Below, piece by piece: positions 21,221 through 28,759 of a DNA stretch of 64,000 nucleotides (within the stretch, counting starts at the first letter, position 1; every line of letters starts with the position of its first letter). Origin of the DNA: Bin25 sp965221765. GTDB lineage: Bacteria; Bacteroidota; Bacteroidia; Flavobacteriales; Flavobacteriaceae. The stretch lies in NCBI GenBank assembly GCA_965221765.1, contig OZ244911.1:248001-312000 (forward strand), in the 5' to 3' direction. The translations under genes and the position numbers were made by a program. The notes below the pieces were generated by a model. It did not search any database. It saw only the letters and a program-made list of their open reading frames with translations, and was not told the DNA's origin.

Positions 21221-22309
21221 ATGTTTATTGAACGTGGTCCAGCCAAATACTTTCACGGAAGAAAAGCTGAATTAAGAACTTTTGACCAGTTATTGAACGA
21301 AACCAAACAGTACCAAATAGGAAGTAGTGTTTTAATTCAAGGCCCACCTGGTGTTGGAAAAACAGCCTTAATCGAAGAACATGAAAAACAAGCTCGAAAA
21401 AAAAATTGGCAGGTCTTTAAATTATCCAATGAATGTTTATCGGATCCTAAAGAATTATTCACCAAATTGACAAAAAAAGCCAAGCCGAAAGAGTTTGAAA
21501 AAACATTTGGTTTTGATCTCCATATTTTTAAGGGGAATTTGACAAAAAAATCGATCCCTGAAACCAATGCTATTAATGAATCTATTATTCTTTCAAAACC
21601 GACCATGTTATGGTTGGATGAAGTACAAACTTTAGAAGATTTTTTAGAACATGTCGATAAACCAAAGATTACTTCTTTTTTAAATACCTATCATAATTTA
21701 AAATCAAAAAAAGGATTTATTTTTTTATTGGGTGGTTTAGGTCATTCTCAAGAAATATTACGACAATTAGGGATCTCTCGATTTAATACGGGTTGTATCC
21801 ATTATTTACAACCATTAGAACCTCAAGCCGAACGGCAAATATTACATGATTGGCTGACTAGAGAATTAAAAACTCCTAGCGGTGTGACCCGATGGATTGA
21901 TCAAATCACACAACAAACCGATCAATGGCCTCGACATATTAAATCCTATTGTAATGCGATATTTCATTTTTTAGATATTGGCGAATCATTAACCGATAGA
22001 AAACTAAAACAAGTCATGAATTATGGTCATGAGTTCAAGCAAACCTATTATCAACAACGATGTCATGGCCTAGAATATGAAAATCGACAATTAGTAGCCT
22101 CCACATTAAATAGATTACCTGATTGGTTTTCAAAAAGAAATATCGTCGATTTATTTTCAAAATCACTTTTTGAAAAAGCATCAGAAGTATTATATCAAAA
22201 AATATTATCCAAGGGCATTATTCATCTTGATGAACAAGGGAAATTATCGGTACCTATTCCTTCTTTACGTACGTTTTTAATTCACGAATATGGTCTATCA
22301 AATCGATAA
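21221..22309 (+). CDS. AAA-type ATPase of unknown function (module 2, intact copy)
   Basis: This protein of 362 residues starts at the ATG at 21221. It opens with GPAKYFHGRKAEL, a sequence typical of stand-alone archaeal-ATPase or ORC-like NTPases that begin with an FxGR motif. It has a Walker A loop GPPGVGKTAL at about residues 43-52, a Walker B-like MLWLDEVQ at about 128-135, and a sensor-like FIFLLGGLGHS at about 168. The C-terminal 100 residues look like a winged-helix region ending in VPIPSLRTFLIHEY. No membrane segment or signal peptide is seen, so it is probably cytoplasmic. Its role is unknown. A broken paralogue holds the same place after module 1, and a further C-terminal trace lies near 30650-30830. 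Confidence 0.8.
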   Translation: MFIERGPAKYFHGRKAELRTFDQLLNETKQYQIGSSVLIQGPPGVGKTALIEEHEKQARKKNWQVFKLSNECLSDPKELFTKLTKKAKPKEFEKTFGFDLHIFKGNLTKKSIPETNAINESIILSKPTMLWLDEVQTLEDFLEHVDKPKITSFLNTYHNLKSKKGFIFLLGGLGHSQEILRQLGISRFNTGCIHYLQPLEPQAERQILHDWLTRELKTPSGVTRWIDQITQQTDQWPRHIKSYCNAIFHFLDIGESLTDRKLKQVMNYGHEFKQTYYQQRCHGLEYENRQLVASTLNRLPDWFSKRNIVDLFSKSLFEKASEVLYQKILSKGIIHLDEQGKLSVPIPSLRTFLIHEYGLSNR

Positions 22310-22486
22310 ATCCCACCATCGAATGAATTATTGTGATAAAAGAAAAACTAATTCAAGATAACCGTGTGTCCCCCATTAAAAAAAACAAAAGTCATTGCAT
22401 GACTTTAGAACGTAGTTTAAAATGCAATATAGTATAAAGTGGTTTGGTTAGGATTATAAAAGGCGACCATTGATTTAACCTTGATG

Positions 22487-24205
22487 TTATGGCCACTGGG
22501 TTTCAATCCCTTGATTTCTTATAATATTTTGAAAATCGGCAATCATTTGTTGACTTTGATACATCTTCTGTGGTGAGATATTTTTGTTCATTAAATAAGG
22601 TATCAAAATACCAATGGCTTCTCCAATACTCCATTCGACCGGATGCAAACGATAGCATCCATTGGTAATATGGGTTGTTCCGATATTTTTATTGGCTGGA
22701 AAAAGATTTTCTATTTTCACGGGAATCAGAGCCCCTAAGGGAATCTGAAAAGGTAGTGAATAAAAGTCGATATAATTATCTCCTGCCGTGCTTGGATGGA
22801 GATCGATATGATAATAGCCAATACCTACGCTATCATGATAGAATTTTGATTTTAAATCTTTTCTAGAACGTTGAGTTATTTGTGATCGCTGCTTTACGCC
22901 AACGTGTGGTTCTATAATCGTGAACAAGGCTTTGATTCTTCTAGATTCTCGAATATAAGGATATTTCGCCAGACCATCTTTTGTTCCCATAATATCATGC
23001 CGAAGTCTTAGCCCAGGCCAACCTTTTCCACCATTAGGTCTAGGGGCTTGGGTTTGTAACCAATAAAGTAAGGAGAGACTTAATTGTTTGCCTTTATAAA
23101 CGTGATAATCAAAATCATTTCTGCTGACATCGACAATATTGCCTAAAAAATAATCATTTTGGGGCCAGTTTACAATACAGATATCTCCCTGATAAAATCT
23201 TGGTTTAAAATTATTTTTGTCAATGATTCTCCTATAACCCCATAAGTTTAAAACATCATCCATTGGAGTGCCTCGAGGATCAAATCCCAAATCTTTTTTT
23301 TCTAAAGTTTTGGGATTGGAATAATTAAGTTCTAAATATTTTCCAGGCCAAGGGGGAGACATTTGAGGTACAAAATCCTTCCAAAATTTATAATCTTCTG
23401 GCTGATCGATTTTCCAATCTTCACCATCGATATAATCCATGGCAAAACAAGAGGTAAAGGCTTGATTATTATTCGGATTATATTCTTTGGCTGCATGAAG
23501 TTCCCCTGTTTGCTCGAATGATTCAGCACCAGTTACATAAGCCGTATTAGTTAATGGCAATAAATCACCTAATTCAGTAGCATCTATAAAGTATTGGCCA
23601 ATCAATAGTTTTTGATGGTTATCAACCGTACTTTTGACGGTTAAGCTTTTGACTCGACTTCCGATGGTATGAGCTTTAATGACTCTGTATTCTCTCAATA
23701 TTAGAAGCCTACGGGCACTCACATATGGAGCCAACATTTCTTCTAGTACATGCAGTGCGACTCTAGGTTCATGAGCGATGGCAGAAACCACAGCATTTCC
23801 TGGATTTAGCAAAGAATTAGCTTTTGCTGATTCCGTAAGGGGATAATGCTGACGATAATAATTTCTAATCGATTTTCGGAACTCTCTATAAAGAGCCGTG
23901 GCGCCATGGGTTTCAATCCACTGATGCTCATCGGGTGGAACTCCCTGTTGGGTCAGTTGACCGCCAATCCAATCGGTTTCTTCAGTGAGGATGACGGTTA
24001 GCCCATTTCTTAAGGCTGCATGAGCTGCAGCACAACCGCCAAGTCCTCCACCAGCAATGATGACATCGGCATTTAGAGAATTAGGTGAAGAACTCAAGTC
24101 AATGTCAGTATCCGTTTTTTTATTGAACTTCATAGATTGAGGTAAGGGGAGCATTAATATTCCTCCACTAGATACTATATTTCTAATAAACCCCCTTCGT
24201 TTCAT
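22487..24205 (-). CDS. FAD-dependent oxidoreductase, secreted or periplasmic (FAD_oxidored family)
   Basis: This 572-residue protein has an N-terminal signal with a twin-arginine look (KRRGFIRN) followed at about residues 48-80 by a dinucleotide-binding loop, ADVIIAGGGLGGCAAAHAAL. EETDWIGGQLTQQGVPPDEH comes next, a stretch typical of PF12831 proteins found with Bacteroidota glycan-degradation genes. A second conserved part is FPANKNIGTTHITNGCYRLH near 515-540. It is the last gene of a three-gene minus-strand run (spacing 14 bp after the transporter gene). Family members are often annotated as xanthan lyase-like, but the reaction is not established, so only a flavin oxidoreductase role is supported. 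Confidence 0.85.
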   Translation of the reverse strand: MKRRGFIRNIVSSGGILMLPLPQSMKFNKKTDTDIDLSSSPNSLNADVIIAGGGLGGCAAAHAALRNGLTVILTEETDWIGGQLTQQGVPPDEHQWIETHGATALYREFRKSIRNYYRQHYPLTESAKANSLLNPGNAVVSAIAHEPRVALHVLEEMLAPYVSARRLLILREYRVIKAHTIGSRVKSLTVKSTVDNHQKLLIGQYFIDATELGDLLPLTNTAYVTGAESFEQTGELHAAKEYNPNNNQAFTSCFAMDYIDGEDWKIDQPEDYKFWKDFVPQMSPPWPGKYLELNYSNPKTLEKKDLGFDPRGTPMDDVLNLWGYRRIIDKNNFKPRFYQGDICIVNWPQNDYFLGNIVDVSRNDFDYHVYKGKQLSLSLLYWLQTQAPRPNGGKGWPGLRLRHDIMGTKDGLAKYPYIRESRRIKALFTIIEPHVGVKQRSQITQRSRKDLKSKFYHDSVGIGYYHIDLHPSTAGDNYIDFYSLPFQIPLGALIPVKIENLFPANKNIGTTHITNGCYRLHPVEWSIGEAIGILIPYLMNKNISPQKMYQSQQMIADFQNIIRNQGIETQWP

Positions 24206-24219
24206 TAATTGACGATGAT

Positions 24220-25605
24220 TTATGAATCCTCAAACCAAAAATTTTCTATTTCTTCGAGGGACTTTCCTGCCGTTTCTGGGATATATTTCCACATGATAAA
24301 TAAATAGGGTAAACACATTAAAGCGAATAATAAAAAAGCTCCTGAAGGCCCGATAGTTTCAAGCAACCATGGCGTTAATTGGCCAACTAAGTATGTACCC
24401 ACCCAAAGCGAAAAGCCAGCAATAGACATGGCAATGCCTCGAATGAGATTGGGATACATTTCAGATAGTAAGACAAAAATAACCGCTGAGATACTGATGG
24501 CGGTGCAGAATACATAAGATAAAAACAACACCAATAAAAAAATGCTGCCAACACCGATTTTTTCTGAAAACTTAAAATATAAACTAATCAATAGCAATGA
24601 TGCTATCATTCCTGAAACACCAAAATAAACTAGTTTTTTTCTACCCAAACGATCAATGATAAAGAGAGCTAAAACAGTTGTTAAGACATTGACTAATCCA
24701 ACCCATACTTGATAATAAAGGGCATCTCCGCCGGATAATCCAGCCTGTTCAAAAATGCTAGGGCCATAGTATAAAACGACATTGACTCCCATGAACTGTC
24801 CCAAAATGGCGATGCATACTCCCAAAATAATCGGTTTTAATACTTTGGGGTTAAAAAGCAATTTCATAGAAGATATTGAAGACCTTTTATCAAATTTTAA
24901 TACGGATTTTACTTTTTGTTTTCCGATTTCTATAGAATTATAAATTTTTGAAAATATTTTTTCAGCTTTTCTCGACTTGTTTTTAATGACCAACCATCGT
25001 GGACTTTCAGGAATAAATAATATCGTAATTAGAAATAAAAATGCTGGTAGTAACTCCATACCGAGCATCGATCTCCAAACTTCATCGTGGAAAATTAATT
25101 GTAATTGTGGAGATAAAAAAATAACATCAGCATTGGAATAGTTTAATAATTGAAAATTCATCAAATAAGCTCCTAGGAACCCAATGGTAATAGCTAATTG
25201 ATATAAGGCAACCAACCCCCCTCTTATATTTTCAAAAGCCACTTCGGATATATATATAGGAGAGACTATAGAAACCATCCCGATTCCCATGCCTCCGATG
25301 ATTCGATAAAGCACCAAAATGTCAAAACTAGAAGATAGAGCGCATCCTAAAGCCGAAGCAGAAAATAGTAATGCTGAGATTAGCATTACCTTTTTTCTGC
25401 CTATATGATCACTCAAATACCCTGCCATGGAGACACCGATTATACAACCAATTAAAGCACAGCCTACATACCAACCTTGCTCTAAAGAGTTTAATCCAAA
25501 TTGTTGGGTTACATTAGAGATAGTACCCGATATGACAGCGGTATCATAACCAAATAAAAAACCACCGATTGCTGCAATAAAGGCTAAAAAAATAACATAA
25601 AGCAT
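24220..25605 (-). CDS. MFS sugar-porter family transporter
   Basis: This 461-residue inner-membrane protein has about 12 hydrophobic segments and the marks of the sugar porter family (PF00083): GGFLFGYDTAVISG at the start, GYLSDHIGRKKVM in the loop between helices 2 and 3, PESPRWLVIKNKSRKAEKIF after helix 6, DRLGRKKLVYFG, and PETAGKSLEEIE at the end. It probably moves a monosaccharide or small sugar by proton symport. It lies between the DUF4434 and FAD oxidoreductase genes in one operon, so it probably brings in the product released by module 2 and its partner enzymes. Confidence 0.93.
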   Translation of the reverse strand: MLYVIFLAFIAAIGGFLFGYDTAVISGTISNVTQQFGLNSLEQGWYVGCALIGCIIGVSMAGYLSDHIGRKKVMLISALLFSASALGCALSSSFDILVLYRIIGGMGIGMVSIVSPIYISEVAFENIRGGLVALYQLAITIGFLGAYLMNFQLLNYSNADVIFLSPQLQLIFHDEVWRSMLGMELLPAFLFLITILFIPESPRWLVIKNKSRKAEKIFSKIYNSIEIGKQKVKSVLKFDKRSSISSMKLLFNPKVLKPIILGVCIAILGQFMGVNVVLYYGPSIFEQAGLSGGDALYYQVWVGLVNVLTTVLALFIIDRLGRKKLVYFGVSGMIASLLLISLYFKFSEKIGVGSIFLLVLFLSYVFCTAISISAVIFVLLSEMYPNLIRGIAMSIAGFSLWVGTYLVGQLTPWLLETIGPSGAFLLFALMCLPYLFIMWKYIPETAGKSLEEIENFWFEDS

Positions 25606-25623
25606 GGCTTGGTCTGTTTCATT

Positions 25624-26709
25624 TTAAATATTGAAGTATTCTTTATACCGATTGTATAGATGCCCAGCTTGTCGATAGGCCGATTGGGGACTCATAAAAT
25701 GTGAAAATTCAAATGTGATGGCCTTATCATAGTGTGCTCTTTTGGCGGCTTCTAGTTTTAGTTTAAGTTTTTCAAATTTGATGGGAAAGAATTTGATGGG
25801 CATATCTCGGTCAAATGATTCAGCATTGGTCCAACAATCGATATCATATCGGTCAGCCAACTTTTTATTGACTTCAAAAAAGATGTCTAGTTCATCATAA
25901 TCAATATGACCATCTTGAAATGCACAAGCATCAATGACTTGGTGAATGCCTGAAAATATAGTATTCCATTCTTCCTCATGTTCTTTGATAGAAACAGCCT
26001 CAGATTTACTTAGTGTACTTGAAGCGGCAGCAACGGCCTTTTTCCCATCGATATATGGTGAAATAAAGGTGGGGAGTCCATTAGAAACATCTTTACATTG
26101 TTTTCCTAAAGCATAAAATGATTCGATGGCTCCTTTGGTCCTTCTACTAATTTCACCACTCAAATACCATCCTTGAAAACTCTTGTATCGACTCCCATAG
26201 TGTTCCCAAACTTCATCGATAACATAACGATTTGATTCAATTTCTTTGGTTAAGTCTCCAGTATCCCAAAATTCTCCAGAGTCATATAACCCAAAAAAGA
26301 ATTTCATTCCGTGTTTATCAGCAAGTTTCAAAAAAAGTCCTAGTAAATCCATAGGGGGCTTGTAGCATCCCTTAGAAATAAGATACTCGGAAGGATAAGT
26401 GATAAACTTGCGGTAACCGGATCGAATCATGATGACGGTATCAATTCCAATTGCTTTCATATACTGAAAATCTTGATCCCATTCTTTTTCACCCCAGTTT
26501 TGATGTGGAATATCATGAGAAATTTCGTCAATAAAAGTGCCAGTAATTCGAAGTCCTTTGTTATTATTTAAATTTAAAAAAGAATTTGCCTCTTTTTGTT
26601 TTTCGATTCCATGGATAGGATTAATCAACGGAAGTGCAGATACCGACATCAGGGAGATACCTGATTTTTTGATAAAAGATCTTCTATTAAATTGGTTTGA
26701 AAATTTCAT
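25624..26709 (-). CDS. DUF4434-family protein, glycosidase-like barrel, with export signal
   Basis: This 361-residue protein starts with an export signal of twin-arginine type (NRRSFIKKSGISLMSVSALP). The mature part begins GLRITGTFIDEISHDIPHQN, the hallmark start of DUF4434 domains (PF14488). It continues in a pattern expected of a TIM-barrel glycosidase-like fold (FGLYDSGEFWDTGDL, then GWYLSGEISRR with a possible catalytic Glu). It leads a three-gene operon with a sugar transporter and an FAD enzyme and is transcribed away from the epimerase gene. A role in cleaving or binding an oligosaccharide is inferred from context. Confidence 0.8.
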   Translation of the reverse strand: MKFSNQFNRRSFIKKSGISLMSVSALPLINPIHGIEKQKEANSFLNLNNNKGLRITGTFIDEISHDIPHQNWGEKEWDQDFQYMKAIGIDTVIMIRSGYRKFITYPSEYLISKGCYKPPMDLLGLFLKLADKHGMKFFFGLYDSGEFWDTGDLTKEIESNRYVIDEVWEHYGSRYKSFQGWYLSGEISRRTKGAIESFYALGKQCKDVSNGLPTFISPYIDGKKAVAAASSTLSKSEAVSIKEHEEEWNTIFSGIHQVIDACAFQDGHIDYDELDIFFEVNKKLADRYDIDCWTNAESFDRDMPIKFFPIKFEKLKLKLEAAKRAHYDKAITFEFSHFMSPQSAYRQAGHLYNRYKEYFNI

Positions 26710-26860
26710 TTTAAATTGGGATTTTGTTTTCGTGAGTATAAGTACTTGACCCGGAAACCAAGTTAAAAAATTTTTTACTTTGTTGGGTGTATATTGTCCA
26801 CTTAATCATTATGCCCTAAATCAAAGATTATTCAAGAATCAAATTAAATCGACAGAACTC

Positions 26861-28030
26861 ATGGAGCTTATCTCAAAGGCAGTAATCTATAAAAAAGAGT
26901 TACTAGAAAATATCATTCCCTTTTGGACAAACCATTCTATCGATGCAAAATATGGCGGTTATTTTAGTTGTCTCGATCGCCAAGGGCAGATATTTGATAC
27001 CGATAAGTTTATTTGGTTACAAGCTAGACAAGTTTGGATGTTTGCCACATTATACAATAAAGTTGAATCAAAAAAAGAATGGTTAGACATCGCATTGCAT
27101 GGTGCTAAATTTTTAGAAGAACATGGTTATGACTCTAATTTTGATTGGTATTTTAGTCTTGATAGAAAAGGAACTCCTTTAGTTCAACCCTATAATATAT
27201 TTTCAAACACATTTGCTGCTATGGCATTTGGTCAGTTGCATTTGATAACCAAGAATAAAAAATATTCTGAAATTGCAGTAAAAACTTTTCAGAGAATCCT
27301 TGAGAGAAAAGGAAACCCTAAAGGATCCTATAACAAAGTCTATCCAAATACTAGACCACTGAAAAATTTTGCTCTTCCTATGATTTTATCCAATCTCTGT
27401 TTGGAAATAGAACATCTTATTAACCCTAGTCTAGTCCATGACCTCATCGATACAGCAATCCATGAAGTCATGGAAGTATTTTATCATTCAAAGTGGGGAT
27501 TAATTTTAGAAAATGTGACTGATAAAGGAGAGTTTTCAAATAGTTTCGAAGGTCGATTGCTCAATCCTGGACATGCCATTGAAGCCATGTGGTTTATCAT
27601 GGATTTGGGAGTACGACTCCATCGAAGAGATCTCATTGAAAAAGCAGTTGAAATCACGATTGGTACTTTAAATTATGGGTGGGATAGAACATATGGAGGT
27701 ATTTTTTACTTTCTAGATATCAAAGGTCATCCACCCCAACAATTGGAGTGGGATCAAAAACTGTGGTGGGTACATATAGAAGCCATGATTAGTCTTTTAA
27801 AAGGCTACCAACTAATAAAAAATCCAAAATGCAAAGAATGGTTTTTAATACTTGAAGATTACGTTTGGAATCACTTCAAAGATGATCATAATCAAGAATG
27901 GTTTGGATATCTCAACAGAAAAGGAGAAGTCCTTTTAAATTTAAAAGGAGGAAAATGGAAAGGTTGTTTTCATGTACCAAGGGGACTCTATCAATGTTGG
28001 AAAACACTTGAAAAAATTAATCATCACTAG
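26861..28030 (+). CDS. N-acylglucosamine 2-epimerase (AGE/RnBP family)
   Basis: This enzyme of the AGE family interconverts an N-acylglucosamine and the matching mannosamine, or epimerises related sugars; it has an (alpha/alpha)6 barrel. I place the start at the ATG at 26861 (389 residues), since ELISKAVIYKKELLENIIPF fits the usual N-terminus; a TTG at 26780 is also open. Conserved blocks include KYGGYFSCLDRQG, DKFIWLQARQVWMFATLY, PGHAIEAMWFIMDLG with the conserved His, DRTYGGIFYFLDIKG, QLEWDQKLWWVHIE and GCFHVPRGLYQCW. It is divergent from the DUF4434-transporter-oxidoreductase operon, which fits uptake and use of an amino sugar or mannose-type sugar. Confidence 0.93.
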   Translation: MELISKAVIYKKELLENIIPFWTNHSIDAKYGGYFSCLDRQGQIFDTDKFIWLQARQVWMFATLYNKVESKKEWLDIALHGAKFLEEHGYDSNFDWYFSLDRKGTPLVQPYNIFSNTFAAMAFGQLHLITKNKKYSEIAVKTFQRILERKGNPKGSYNKVYPNTRPLKNFALPMILSNLCLEIEHLINPSLVHDLIDTAIHEVMEVFYHSKWGLILENVTDKGEFSNSFEGRLLNPGHAIEAMWFIMDLGVRLHRRDLIEKAVEITIGTLNYGWDRTYGGIFYFLDIKGHPPQQLEWDQKLWWVHIEAMISLLKGYQLIKNPKCKEWFLILEDYVWNHFKDDHNQEWFGYLNRKGEVLLNLKGGKWKGCFHVPRGLYQCWKTLEKINHH

Positions 28031-28146
28031 TAGAATTGAGGGCTTTATGTTGATACGATTGAATTAGGAAACCTGAATGACGATATTCAATTAGCATGCT
28101 CAAAGCAAAAGTTAGAGTTGAATAAGATAAATCAGTTGAACCAAAG

Positions 28147-28219
28147 TGACTTGGCTGGGTCTCGAACCCAGGACCCTCTCCTTAAAAGGGAGATGCTCTA
28201 CCAACTGAGCTACCAAGTC
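28147..28219 (-). tRNA. tRNA-Lys (UUU)
   Basis: Read on the minus strand, the 7-bp acceptor stem pairs GACTTGG (28213-28219) with CCAAGTC (28148-28154), with discriminator base A at 28147. The D-arm AGTTGGTAGA, anticodon stem TCTCC/GGAGA around loop CTTTTAA (anticodon TTT), and T-arm CTGGG-TTCGAGA-CCCAG are all intact. CCA is not encoded, as is common in Bacteroidota. Confidence 0.97.
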
Positions 28220-28363
28220 TGGTTTCAACAGAAATTCAAGATTGAAATCTGTTAAAACGGTTTGCAAAACTAAGAAAATAAATGGGGGGGGGCTGATTTT
28301 CAAGCTTTTGAATTTTTTAAAATGGCCTATTAGAACGGACCAAAGCAAGACTAAATTTTAATA

Positions 28364-28618
28364 ATGGGAGACTATAGGACTAGCTATAATTTAGATATGA
28401 ATTATTTAAAATTTCAATCTATTTTTAGTATGGATAACATAAGAAATGATTTCTTTGAGATTAATAGAAATTTAGTAGAGTCTATCCAACAAAAACAACA
28501 TAAAGGCAAATTGATTGATGGTAGATTAAAGTTTGCACAAAGAATGGCTGAGGGATTGAAGGACTATAATATGTCAGCAAGTTCCCTAGATAACAAAACT
28601 GATTCAAAAACTCAATGA
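28364..28618 (+). CDS. Small hypothetical protein, first gene of a two-gene unit
   Basis: An 84-residue open frame starts at ATG. The protein is hydrophilic with a likely helical middle (MDNIRNDFFEINRNLVESIQ) and has no signal peptide or known domain. Its stop overlaps the start of a 23-codon hydrophobic frame (ATGA at 28615-28618), and a terminator-like hairpin follows that frame. This packing suggests a real two-gene transcript that starts about 145 bp from tRNA-Lys on the other strand. No function can be read; chance remains possible for a frame this short. Confidence 0.45.
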   Translation: MGDYRTSYNLDMNYLKFQSIFSMDNIRNDFFEINRNLVESIQQKQHKGKLIDGRLKFAQRMAEGLKDYNMSASSLDNKTDSKTQ

Positions 28619-28686
28619 ATGCCGTTCTAGGCAGTTTTGTATTGGTAATTATCGGATTGATACTACAATTTACCACCCTAGAATAA
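28615..28686 (+). CDS. 23-residue single-pass membrane peptide
   Basis: The frame MNAVLGSFVLVIIGLILQFT plus TLE is open from an ATG that overlaps the upstream stop codon by four bases (ATGA). Residues 4-19 form an unbroken hydrophobic helix, enough for one membrane crossing. The stop at 28684-28686 lies 1 bp before a terminator-like hairpin. The small size, hydrophobic nature and coupling to an upstream soluble protein resemble small membrane peptides such as type I toxins or regulatory membrane subunits, but nothing shows which. It is too short for standard gene calling. Confidence 0.4.
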   Translation: MNAVLGSFVLVIIGLILQFTTLE

Positions 28687-28687
28687 G

Positions 28688-28712
28688 ACCACTCAAAGGG
28701 CGTGGTTTTTTT
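28688..28712 (+). terminator. Terminator-like hairpin after the small two-gene unit
   Basis: ACCAC (28688-28692) and GTGGT (28702-28706) can pair and are followed by a run of seven T to 28712. The stem is short, so it is a modest terminator. Its place directly after the 23-codon frame and 48 bp before the BspA-like gene supports a transcript boundary here. Confidence 0.5.
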
Positions 28713-28759
28713 ATCCAATTGTCTAAATCTACTCTTTTAATTTTAACCTAATTTTTCCT

